The notes beneath the pieces were generated by a model, which was not told the DNA's origin, did not search any database, and worked only from the letters and a program-made list of their open reading frames with translations. Of a stretch of DNA of 17,173 nucleotides, positions 6,350 through 12,682 are shown in pieces (within the stretch, counting starts at the first letter, position 1; every line of letters begins with the position of its first letter). Source of the DNA: UMGS1908 sp964432825 (GTDB lineage Bacteria; Bacillota; Clostridia; Christensenellales; UBA1242); assembly GCA_964432825.1 (NCBI GenBank), contig CAYSOX010000019.1, positions 1 to 17,173 on the forward strand, given 5' to 3'. The position numbers and the translations under genes are program-made.

Positions 6350-8555
6350 CAAAGTCGTCGAGTGTATTTTGAAGAATCAATCGCTTTAATGAAGTCAGTC
6401 GTTTTACCGAATAATCGTTTTTAATCATTGCGTAAATATAGTTTGTAGGGCCCACTAACACCACCATTTTTTTTGCACGGGTTACCGCGGTGTACAATAG
6501 GTTTCGTGTCATCATTTGCGGACTTCCCGCCACCACCGGAATTATCACCACATCAAATTCACTGCCTTGGCTTTTGTGGATAGTGATAGCATAAGATAGC
6601 ATCAATTCATCCAACTCGCTAGACAAATACAAACTCCTTCTGCCGTCTTCAAAAACAATTGTCGTTTCGTGTGTTTTTGGGTCAATTCTTTCAATTACTC
6701 CAATATCTCCATTAAAAACTCCCGTGCCCTTAAAACCGAACCTTTCCCATTCGTGGTCGTAATTGTTAACCGTCTGCATAACTCGGTCGCCCTCACGGAA
6801 AAGTTTTTCACCCATCGTAATTTCATTTTTTGTGTCCGTCAAAGGATTTAACCTTGCTTGAAGTTTTGTGTTTATGTTTGTTACCCCTAAAACTCCCGCT
6901 TTCATTGGGGCAATTACCTGAACGGCAGAAACATCCACATTTAGATATTTTGGCATTCTCTCGCCTACCAAATCCAGAATTAACTCTAGGTTTTCATCAG
7001 GGTTAGACTTATTCATAACAAAAAAGTCGCCCGTTTTGTTATCAAAAGACACCATTTCGCCCGCATTGATTTTATGTGCATTTACAACTATTTTACTCTC
7101 GGTGGCTTGACGGAAAATTTGAGTTAAACTCACAACGGGAATTTTACCCACCTTTATTAAGTCGTCTAAGATATTTCCCGCTCCAACACTCGGCAACTGG
7201 TCTTTATCTCCCACCATAATAAGTCTTTTGCCAACACCTAAGGCGTTTACCAAATTGTACATAACGTAGGTGTCCACCATACTGCACTCGTCCACAATAA
7301 CACAATCTTCTTCGAGACTTGATACAGTGTTAAAAGCACTCGCAAACTCCCGACCTCTAAAATTAATATCCAATGCTCGGTGGATGGTTTTTGCCTCTTC
7401 ACCCGTCGCATCCGAAAGCCTTTTACTTGCCCTTCCCGTTGGAGCCAACAGCAAGGATTTTAATTTTAAACTTTTTAGACAATAGTTTATTGCTTTAATT
7501 ATGGTGGTTTTACCCGTTCCGGGACCACCCGTAATTATTACTACACCATTGCTTACCGCCGTTTCTACCGCCTTTCGCTGAGTTTGATGCAATTTTATGT
7601 TATTCACGCGTTCATACTCATCTAAAGTGCTTTCAACATCAAGTTTTGCATAATTCCAACCATCCAAAAGCATACAAAGTTTGGTTGCAATCACCTTTTC
7701 CATTTTATAAAACTTAGTTAAACTAATAAACGCCTCACCATCTTCAACAACCTCTTTTAAAAAGCCGTCAATAATCAAATTCGCCACCACTTGCTGAAAA
7801 GCCACCTCTTTTTCATCCTCTAAAAAGCCCAAGAGGTTCATAACCATTTTTTTGACTTCTCCAACATTTGCAAGCGTGCTACCCGTCTTTTCGGCAATTT
7901 CATTCAACTCAAAAACAACTCCGGCACGCATTCTAAACTCACTATCGCGTTCAATTCCGAGTTTCATAGCAATCTTGTCCGCCGTACGGAAACCAATTCC
8001 GTCAATATCTTCAACCAACTTGTATGGATTTTTGCGAATGATTTGTTCGGTCTTATTTTTGTATTTGTCGAAAATTTTGACCGCCATATTTACCGTAACA
8101 TCATATTCTTGCAAAAATATGACCGCATCTTGAAGCCTTCTAATATCATTATATCTAAGCGCTATATTGATAGCCTTTTCTTTGCTAATACCCTTAACCT
8201 TGGCAAGTTCAATTGGATTTTCCTCAATTATTTCAAGCGTTTTTTCTTTAAACATATCCACTATATTTTTTGCCGTTACCGGTCCGACACCACATATAAG
8301 CCCGCTTGACAGATATTTTTTAATCTGCTCAACCGTTGTTGGCTTTTCTAATTGTATCTTAGAAACCTTAAACTGCTCGCCATATTTTGGGTGCATAACC
8401 ATTTCACCCTCCATATTAACCATTTCACCCTCACCAAGGGCAGGAAACTTTCCCGATGCAGTAATTTCCTTTTTGCCGTTTTCTACACGAATTATACTAT
8501 ATCCCGTTTCCAAATTTTGATATATAATGTTTGTTACTGTTCCTGTCAATTTCAT
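6345..8555 (-). CDS. recD2: RecD2-family 5'-3' DNA helicase
   Basis: A 736-aa superfamily 1B helicase of the stand-alone RecD2 (YrrC-like) type, which works without RecBC in replication and repair. An N-terminal OB-like segment (GTVTNIIYQNLETGYSIIRV) is followed by helix-hairpin-helix elements typical of RecD2 (GLICGVGPVTA 85-95, VKGISKEKA 120-128, IDGIGFRTADKIA 184-196). The motor carries Walker A GGPGTGKTT (343-351), motif II DECSMVD (422-428), motif III VGDKDQLPSVG (448-458), IFRQ, and the 2B/motif V-VI elements IHKSQGSEFD (659-668) and LLYTAVTRAKK (686-696). Length matches the family. The chosen ATG follows a consensus promoter by 7 bases, so no ribosome site is present; a TTG at 8591 is part of the -35 and cannot be the start. 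Confidence 0.95.
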   Translation of the reverse strand: MKLTGTVTNIIYQNLETGYSIIRVENGKKEITASGKFPALGEGEMVNMEGEMVMHPKYGEQFKVSKIQLEKPTTVEQIKKYLSSGLICGVGPVTAKNIVDMFKEKTLEIIEENPIELAKVKGISKEKAINIALRYNDIRRLQDAVIFLQEYDVTVNMAVKIFDKYKNKTEQIIRKNPYKLVEDIDGIGFRTADKIAMKLGIERDSEFRMRAGVVFELNEIAEKTGSTLANVGEVKKMVMNLLGFLEDEKEVAFQQVVANLIIDGFLKEVVEDGEAFISLTKFYKMEKVIATKLCMLLDGWNYAKLDVESTLDEYERVNNIKLHQTQRKAVETAVSNGVVIITGGPGTGKTTIIKAINYCLKSLKLKSLLLAPTGRASKRLSDATGEEAKTIHRALDINFRGREFASAFNTVSSLEEDCVIVDECSMVDTYVMYNLVNALGVGKRLIMVGDKDQLPSVGAGNILDDLIKVGKIPVVSLTQIFRQATESKIVVNAHKINAGEMVSFDNKTGDFFVMNKSNPDENLELILDLVGERMPKYLNVDVSAVQVIAPMKAGVLGVTNINTKLQARLNPLTDTKNEITMGEKLFREGDRVMQTVNNYDHEWERFGFKGTGVFNGDIGVIERIDPKTHETTIVFEDGRRSLYLSSELDELMLSYAITIHKSQGSEFDVVIIPVVAGSPQMMTRNLLYTAVTRAKKMVVLVGPTNYIYAMIKNDYSVKRLTSLKRLILQNTLDDFE

Positions 8556-8562
8556 AGTTAAA

Positions 8563-8591
8563 ATTATATAGTGATTTTGACCCGTTGTCAA
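8563..8591 (-). promoter_or_regulatory. Perfect consensus promoter giving a leaderless recD2 mRNA
   Basis: On the minus strand, TTGACA (8586-8591), exactly 17 bases, TATAAT (8563-8568). Only seven bases (TTTAACT) separate the -10 from the ATG at 8555, so transcription should begin at or within two bases of the start codon. No AGGAG-like sequence precedes the ATG. Confidence 0.75.
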
Positions 8592-8896
8592 CCAAACCCA
8601 ATAGATTTAAAAATTAAATGGACCACAACAGATATAGTTATACTTTTATAATAACCACCCCTTTATTAAAGCCACATTTATCCATTTTTTGACAAAAATT
8701 AACACTTTTTGTACCTCAAAAATCTTGTCAAGCAAAAATTGAAAAAATCTAAAAAATAAAAGTTTTCAACAGAGTTTTCAACACCCCTGTTAAAAAATTT
8801 TAAACCGCTACAACACTTTAAAATAAAGACTTGTAGCACATTTCTTCAAACAGATGTTCAAAGTTTTCAACAGAGTTTTCAACACTTTTTAAAAAC
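8592..8896. repeat. Intergenic region with 26-bp direct repeats and DnaA-box-like 9-mers
   Basis: A 26-bp sequence occurs without change at 8759-8784 and 8860-8885, 101 bases apart. Each copy holds two TTTTCAACA nonamers spaced 12 bases apart (8763, 8775, 8864 and 8876). This nonamer matches 7 of 9 positions of the DnaA box TTATCCACA. A TTATCCATT (8678-8686) also matches 7 of 9. Between the copies lies a hairpin, GCTACAA (8807-8813) with TTGTAGC (8831-8837), plus an inner CTTTA/TAAAG stem. No gene is seen. Confidence 0.55.
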
Positions 8897-8929
8897 TCCG
8901 TGAAACATTATGTTTCACGGAATTTTTTT
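8897..8929 (-). terminator. Bidirectional terminator after the cation exchanger gene
   Basis: An 11-bp stem TCCGTGAAACA (8897-8907) and TGTTTCACGGA (8911-8921) with a 3-nt loop. It is flanked by T7 on the plus strand and, after one G, by a T5 run on the minus strand. It lies 66 bases after the exchanger stop codon. Confidence 0.85.
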
Positions 8930-8986
8930 GAATTTTGCCACCAACAAAATTTCCCTCAATAAACACATCCCATCGCCTAAAAAAAT

Positions 8987-9934
8987 TTAAACTTTAGCAC
9001 AAATTAGGTAGGTATAAAGAATGTATATAACAACCAACATCGCTCCTTGCAACCTAGTTGTTTTTCCCGAACGAACAATCGGAAAGGCAATTATTGTGGT
9101 TATCAAAATCAGCGTCGGCATAGTAAATAAAATTAAAAGTTTCGAAACATTAATAACTAGCCCCGCCGAAGCAAATACCGAACACGCAATTAATAATGTA
9201 CAATCAATTATGCTAGCACCAAAAATATTTCCAATTCCAATTTCGGGGCTTTCTAATTTTACCGAAGTAAAAGTGGTGACAAGTTCGGGAATGTTTGTGC
9301 CTATCGCAATAATCACAAAACTTACCACTCCACTTTTTACCCCAATCATTTCACTTATTGCATCAACATTTTCCACCAAAACTATAGCCCCCAGCCCTAT
9401 TGCCAATGCGGAAATTACAAACTCCACAATTATCTTAGCCCACGAATCTTTTAACCCCGCCACATCGGTTGTTGCATTTTCGGTTTTTGCCTCACGAAGA
9501 TTTATAAGTACAAATCCTACAAGCATTAAGAGTAAAACAACCGCCTCTACAACACCAATAACTCCATTTATTCCAAAAACAAATAAAGCCACAACGCACA
9601 CTAGAAAATATACAATTTTCGACAAAAAACCACTAGAAGACACTCTGGTTGGGCATATCAAAAAGGACATTCCAAGAACTATGGTAAAGTTGCAAACGGT
9701 AGAACCAATGGCTGTGTTTATGCCAATTTCTTCAACCCCCTTAAAACTAGAAATTAGCGACACTGTAGTTTCAGGGAAGGTGGTTGCAATACTTACGATT
9801 GTTGCCCCAACTATCATGGGCGGAATTTTTGCCTTACTTGCAAGTTTAACCGAAGAAGACACCAAAATGTCTCCGCCTTTTAATATAAGCACAAAGCCCA
9901 ATATAAATATAATAATTGTCAATGCATTTCCCAT
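8987..9934 (-). CDS. Sodium/calcium exchanger (CaCA) family membrane protein
   Basis: A 315-aa, highly hydrophobic protein with about ten membrane segments and the two inverted alpha-repeats of the CaCA superfamily (YrbG-like). Repeat 1 has GATIVSIATTFPE (43-55), with the ion-binding Glu55, and GSTVCNFTIVLG (77-88). Repeat 2 has IAIGTNIPE (209-217), with Glu217, and GNIFGASIIDCT (235-246). A soluble loop, REAKTENATTD, separates the halves. Members exchange Na+ or H+ for Ca2+ or similar cations across the cytoplasmic membrane; ion specificity is unclear, and repeat 2 has Asp where Asn is usual. No ribosome site precedes ATG 9934 (or TTG 9943), and the ATG lies in a small hairpin (9932-9947), so the start is uncertain. 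A 351-codon antisense frame covers the gene but looks like a shadow. Confidence 0.88.
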   Translation of the reverse strand: MGNALTIIIFILGFVLILKGGDILVSSSVKLASKAKIPPMIVGATIVSIATTFPETTVSLISSFKGVEEIGINTAIGSTVCNFTIVLGMSFLICPTRVSSSGFLSKIVYFLVCVVALFVFGINGVIGVVEAVVLLLMLVGFVLINLREAKTENATTDVAGLKDSWAKIIVEFVISALAIGLGAIVLVENVDAISEMIGVKSGVVSFVIIAIGTNIPELVTTFTSVKLESPEIGIGNIFGASIIDCTLLIACSVFASAGLVINVSKLLILFTMPTLILITTIIAFPIVRSGKTTRLQGAMLVVIYILYTYLICAKV

Positions 9935-9947
9935 ATTAAACAATATG

Positions 9948-10337
9948 AAATTTAAGTGGGGGTTATTACTTAAACTGCTCGTGCACCACTATCGTAATAC
10001 ATTAACAAAACCTGCCTTCATTTGTTTTAAGGGTGTTTGGGTTTTTATAGGCACATTACCACACCCTTTAGAATAGTATGTATTAGGTTAGATTTCTTAA
10101 TTTAACTTGAATAATAATTTTCGGGCTCGGGCTTCAAACATATATTTTAGCGAACTAAAAGCCTTGCAACTAATTTTTCACCACAAAATGGCTTTTACTA
10201 GCACAAATTTTGTCTTACTTTAAAAGTTTTACTTTATCTTTATTTGACTTTTCTTCATGCATTTCTTCCTTTTTGCAATTGTATAATAATCACTCAAAAT
10301 TATTTGCAATTTCCCTAAAAATTAAGAATTTCTAACC
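9948..10337. other. Gene-free AT-rich region upstream of the exchanger
   Basis: No gene is seen. It contains an inverted repeat TTTAAGT (9951-9957) with ACTTAAA (9968-9974) just upstream of the exchanger start, an 8-bp pair AAGGGTGT (10029-10036) with ACACCCTT (10061-10068), and TAAAAGCC (10156-10163) with GGCTTTTA (10190-10197). I could not identify a convincing promoter for the exchanger. Confidence 0.4.
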
Positions 10338-10376
10338 AAAAAAATTGGCACCGCAAAAAAATGTGGTGTCAATTTT
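10338..10376 (-). terminator. Terminator of the rubrerythrin operon
   Basis: Arms AAAATTGGCACCGC (10341-10354) and GTGGTGTCAATTTT (10363-10376) with an 8-nt loop. On the minus strand the hairpin, with two A-C mismatches, runs directly into seven T (10344-10338), about 85 bases after the rubrerythrin stop. Confidence 0.6.
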
Positions 10377-10460
10377 ACATAATACAAATATTTTATTACC
10401 CCTATGAAAAATTTTTAATATATTTTTGGGTATAATCTTCTTTTTGGGGGTTAAGATATT

Positions 10461-10994
10461 TTAATAATTTTCCTTTCTAACTTCAAAATAACTTTGAGGA
10501 TGCGCACAAACTGGGCAAATTGCAGGTGCAGACTTGCCAATTACTAGATGCCCACAATTTTTGCACTCCCACATTGTTTGGTCAGCCTTTTGGAAAACCT
10601 CTTGCATTTCAACATTATGCAACAATTTTAAATATCTCTCCTCGTGGGCTTTTTCAATAGCACCAACAGCACGGAACTTAACAGCAAGGTCTTTAAATCC
10701 CTCTTCTTCGGCTTCCTTTGCAAAACGGTCGTACATATCCGTCCATTCGTAATTTTCACCCTCGGAAGCGGTTTTCAAATTTTCCTCGGTGTTCCCCAAT
10801 TCTTCCAACTCTTTAAACCACATTTTTGCATGTTCTTTTTCATTATCTGCAGTCTTGGAGAATATTTCAGCAATTTGCTCATATCCTTCCTTTTTTGCAA
10901 CACTTGCAAAATAAGTGTATTTGTTTCGTGCTTGACTTTCCCCCGCGAAAGCCGTTCTTAAATTTTGTTCGGTTTTGGTTCCTGTATATTTCAT
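10461..10994 (-). CDS. rbr: Rubrerythrin
   Basis: A 177-aa protein with both rubrerythrin domains. The ferritin-like four-helix bundle carries the diiron ligands in expected places: AGES (Glu19), NEKEH (Glu52 and His55), KEAEE (Glu94 and Glu97) and EKAH (Glu114 and His117). The C-terminal rubredoxin-like domain has CKNC (144/147) and CPVC (160/163) to hold one Fe(SCys)4. Rubrerythrins reduce hydrogen peroxide with electrons from rubredoxin or NADH-dependent partners in the cytoplasm of anaerobes. The start MKYTGTKTEQ is set by AAGGAG at 11001-11006, 6 bases upstream. That site overlaps the stop codon of the preceding gene (10-base gap), so the two are co-transcribed and probably translationally coupled. 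Confidence 0.97.
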   Translation of the reverse strand: MKYTGTKTEQNLRTAFAGESQARNKYTYFASVAKKEGYEQIAEIFSKTADNEKEHAKMWFKELEELGNTEENLKTASEGENYEWTDMYDRFAKEAEEEGFKDLAVKFRAVGAIEKAHEERYLKLLHNVEMQEVFQKADQTMWECKNCGHLVIGKSAPAICPVCAHPQSYFEVRKENY

Positions 10995-11004
10995 TTTGTT
11001 CTCC

Positions 11005-11661
11005 TTATTTCGTTTTTGCTCGCTCCAAAATGCGTTTTGCACTTTCAAGCGGGCGATTCTTTAATAATATTTTGTTTATTCGAGGATATCCCGCATTTTC
11101 ACTCTCATTAATCCGTGCAATTAAGTCGTCGGTATATTCTTTGGCAATTAAGGTTAACTTATACGCAAAAGAATGCTTTTTTGCATCTGGCTCACAAAGA
11201 CCCACCACACTTTCAGCCGAATCAATAATCGCCGAATATATATTTGGTGCATACTCTTCTAAAAATGCCCTATTGACCGCTTGCAACATCTTTTTAAACT
11301 TTACCTTTTTGTATCTTAAATCCTTTTCATTTAAATTGATTTTGTTCTCAATCGTCCCCGAAAATCTTTTGATACACATACACTTGGAAATTAGGTAAAT
11401 AAATAACTTCCTATCTTCCACCTTTGGGATTCTGTCTAGTGCTTCGGGCAACAAAAAGGTAACCATATTGGTTGTTGAAAAGTCTTTAAAGTCAAACATA
11501 GATAATATGGACTGCACAAGTTCAGTTTGGTAAGATTCACTGAAATTCGCACTCACACGAATACCAAAAGTTACATACTCCCTGTCATCCTCAACAAAAA
11601 ACCTAGAGTGTTCCCCAAACGGCATTTCGCTGGACTTATATAACTCATTGTATAACTTCAT
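11005..11661 (-). CDS. Hypothetical protein in an operon with rubrerythrin
   Basis: A 218-aa soluble protein starting MKLYNELYKSSEMPFGEH; I do not recognise a family. The N-terminal 90 residues mix strands and helices (YVTFGIRVSANF), and the C-terminal half is strongly helical and basic (RYKKVKFKKMLQAVNRAF, ending SAKRILERAKTK). There is no signal peptide or membrane segment. A CMC motif occurs near residue 95, but no clear metal-binding set is seen. ATG 11661 is preferred to TTG 11682 because TTGAGG lies 8 bases before it and the predicted transcript starts near 11690. As first gene of the rubrerythrin operon, driven by a perfect consensus promoter, a role in redox or iron physiology is possible but only inferred from position. 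Confidence 0.75.
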   Translation of the reverse strand: MKLYNELYKSSEMPFGEHSRFFVEDDREYVTFGIRVSANFSESYQTELVQSILSMFDFKDFSTTNMVTFLLPEALDRIPKVEDRKLFIYLISKCMCIKRFSGTIENKINLNEKDLRYKKVKFKKMLQAVNRAFLEEYAPNIYSAIIDSAESVVGLCEPDAKKHSFAYKLTLIAKEYTDDLIARINESENAGYPRINKILLKNRPLESAKRILERAKTK

Positions 11662-11696
11662 AAATTGTTCCTCAATCAACAAATTATTACATCTAT

Positions 11697-11725
11697 ATTA
11701 TATTAAAATTCAAACCCTTTGTCAA
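11697..11725 (-). promoter_or_regulatory. Consensus promoter of the hypothetical-rubrerythrin operon
   Basis: On the minus strand, TTGACA (11720-11725), 17 bases, TATAAT (11697-11702): all twelve consensus positions match. Predicted start near 11690, with a leader of about 29 bases. No PerR- or Fur-like operator could be recognised, and the strength suggests high basal expression. Confidence 0.8.
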
Positions 11726-11830
11726 CTGAAAATACTCTATGCCAACCACCCAACACAAACAAAGAATGGCATATTAAATTTATTTAAAATTGGATAGTTC
11801 TTGTTTTATGTATGAAAAATTCTTACATTC

Positions 11831-12022
11831 TTGTAGGGGCCGGATAGTGTCCGTCCCGTTGCGTCGGGGATTTATTCCCGATGCCTTTGTGCGGATTATA
11901 ATTATCATACAAATTACAAAATATCCCCATTTTGGGTTTCACTCGACTAAATTTGTTTAATGTACGAAGACATTGTCCGTTCCGGACAATGTGCGGACAG
12001 GATACTATCCTGTCCCTACAAT
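11831..12022. mobile_element. MITE-like element with imperfect terminal inverted repeats
   Basis: The left end TTGTAGGGGCCGGATAG (11831-11847) and the right end read on the other strand, TTGTAGGGACAGGATAG (12022-12006), agree at 15 of 17 positions, and similarity continues inward (TGTCCGTCC against TATCCTGTCC). The roughly 190-bp interior is non-coding and full of hairpins: TCGGGGA/TTCCCGA (11864-11881), ACATTGTCCG/CGGACAATGT (11970-11992) and GGACAGGATA/TATCCTGTCC (11995-12015). No clear target-site duplication is visible, so mobility is inferred from architecture only. Confidence 0.5.
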
Positions 12023-12029
12023 TGTGTAT

Positions 12030-12186
12030 GTAACCTGCAAACGGGTTTTCACACGGTTGATTGGTGTTCTAAATTTTAAAACATCACACCATTTGAGGTT
12101 GATACAAGTAACTTGCAAACGGGTTTTCACACGGGATGTTTAGTTTCTAATTTATTTACCCCCCAATTTGAGTTGCGACACCAGTA
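12030..12186. repeat. Two-copy tandem repeat, period 78 bp
   Basis: A 27-base core at 12030-12056 recurs at 12108-12134 with one change; each copy contains TGCAAACGGGTTTTCACACG. The sequence after each core is also related (GTTCTAAATTT/GTTTCTAATTT, ATTTGAGGTTG/ATTTGAGTTGC, then AGTAA), so the whole 78-bp unit is duplicated, with the second half decayed. It is non-coding. Confidence 0.65.
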
Positions 12187-12216
12187 AATTTGTTTAGATT
12201 TTGGAGATAAAACGCA

Positions 12217-12261
12217 CAAATCGGGTTGCCGGCTAGGCGACCCTGCCGGCGTTCTGATTTG
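12217..12261. repeat. Long GC-rich hairpin in the repeat island
   Basis: Outer stem CAAATC (12217-12222) with GATTTG (12256-12261), inner stem GCCGGC (12228-12233) with GCCGGC (12245-12250), symmetric 5-base internal loops and an 11-nt apical loop. It is followed by a small GGGC-TTTA-GCCC hairpin (12263-12274). Both are more GC-rich than the surrounding DNA. Confidence 0.5.
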
Positions 12262-12278
12262 GGGGCTTTAGCCCAAAA

Positions 12279-12392
12279 GATGAACAAAGATACGGACAGC
12301 AGTGCCGACCGTCCGGTTTAGGCGGTCGGAACTTTCCTGATGAACAAAGATACGGACGACAATGCCGACCGTCCGGTTTAGGCGGTCGGAAC
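12279..12392. repeat. Two-copy tandem repeat, period 60 bp, with conserved hairpin
   Basis: A 54-base unit at 12279-12332 and 12339-12392 is identical except for three bases, and 6-base linkers separate copies. Each unit contains CCGACCG and CGGTCGG, a 7-bp stem with an 11-nt loop (12305-12329 in copy 1). The period is a multiple of three, and one frame stays open across both units. In the frame starting at ATG (12280 and 12340) each unit encodes a 13-residue peptide beginning MNKDTD and ending ADRPV. No ribosome site precedes these ATGs, so translation is doubtful. Confidence 0.7.
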
Positions 12393-12488
12393 ATAATCAT
12401 CCTGTCCATGCAAAAATAAGGATTATATTTTGTATGTGTACAAATCTAAAATAAATGTTTATATTGCAGAGGTTCGCAATAAATTCAT

Positions 12489-12576
12489 TTTTATACCCAA
12501 CATGTTTTACCCTAACCCACATCGCCACAGCATTAACCCCTCCTATTATTAAATTTTATACCCAACATATTTTACC
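12489..12576. repeat. Short direct repeat TTTTATACCCAACAT
   Basis: A 23-base sequence beginning TTTTATACCCAACAT occurs at 12489-12511 and 12554-12576, 65 bases apart, with one difference. It lies between the 60-bp repeats and the ABC terminator. No gene is seen here. Confidence 0.6.
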
Positions 12577-12617
12577 ACAACTTGGATTACACCCCAGCAA
12601 ACCCGTTTTTCTCTAAA

Positions 12618-12654
12618 AATAATACCGCCCTCCTAAATGGAGGACGGTATTATT
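12618..12654 (-). terminator. Terminator of the ABC transporter gene
   Basis: Arms 12618-12633 and 12639-12654 form 15 base pairs with one mismatch, core ACCGCCCTCC against GGAGGACGGT, and a 5-nt loop TAAAT. On the minus strand it ends in a T-rich tract. It begins 29 bases after the stop codon at 12683. Confidence 0.85.
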
Positions 12655-12682
12655 ATATCTGTTATTTATTGACGATATCATT

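Noticed and set aside
8556..8591. Upstream TTG start for RecD2 (12 extra residues)
   Set aside because: The TTG is the first triplet of the -35 hexamer of the consensus promoter, upstream of any transcript.
8592..8986. Chromosomal replication origin
   Set aside because: The nonamers deviate from the DnaA-box consensus at two positions, and no dnaA, dnaN, rpmH or other origin genes are nearby.
9021..10076. A 351-codon plus-strand ORF antisense to the exchanger
   Set aside because: It is fully antisense to a gene with clear CaCA motifs, has no domain features, and its composition (rich in T, I, P, S) is what the complement of membrane-protein codons gives.
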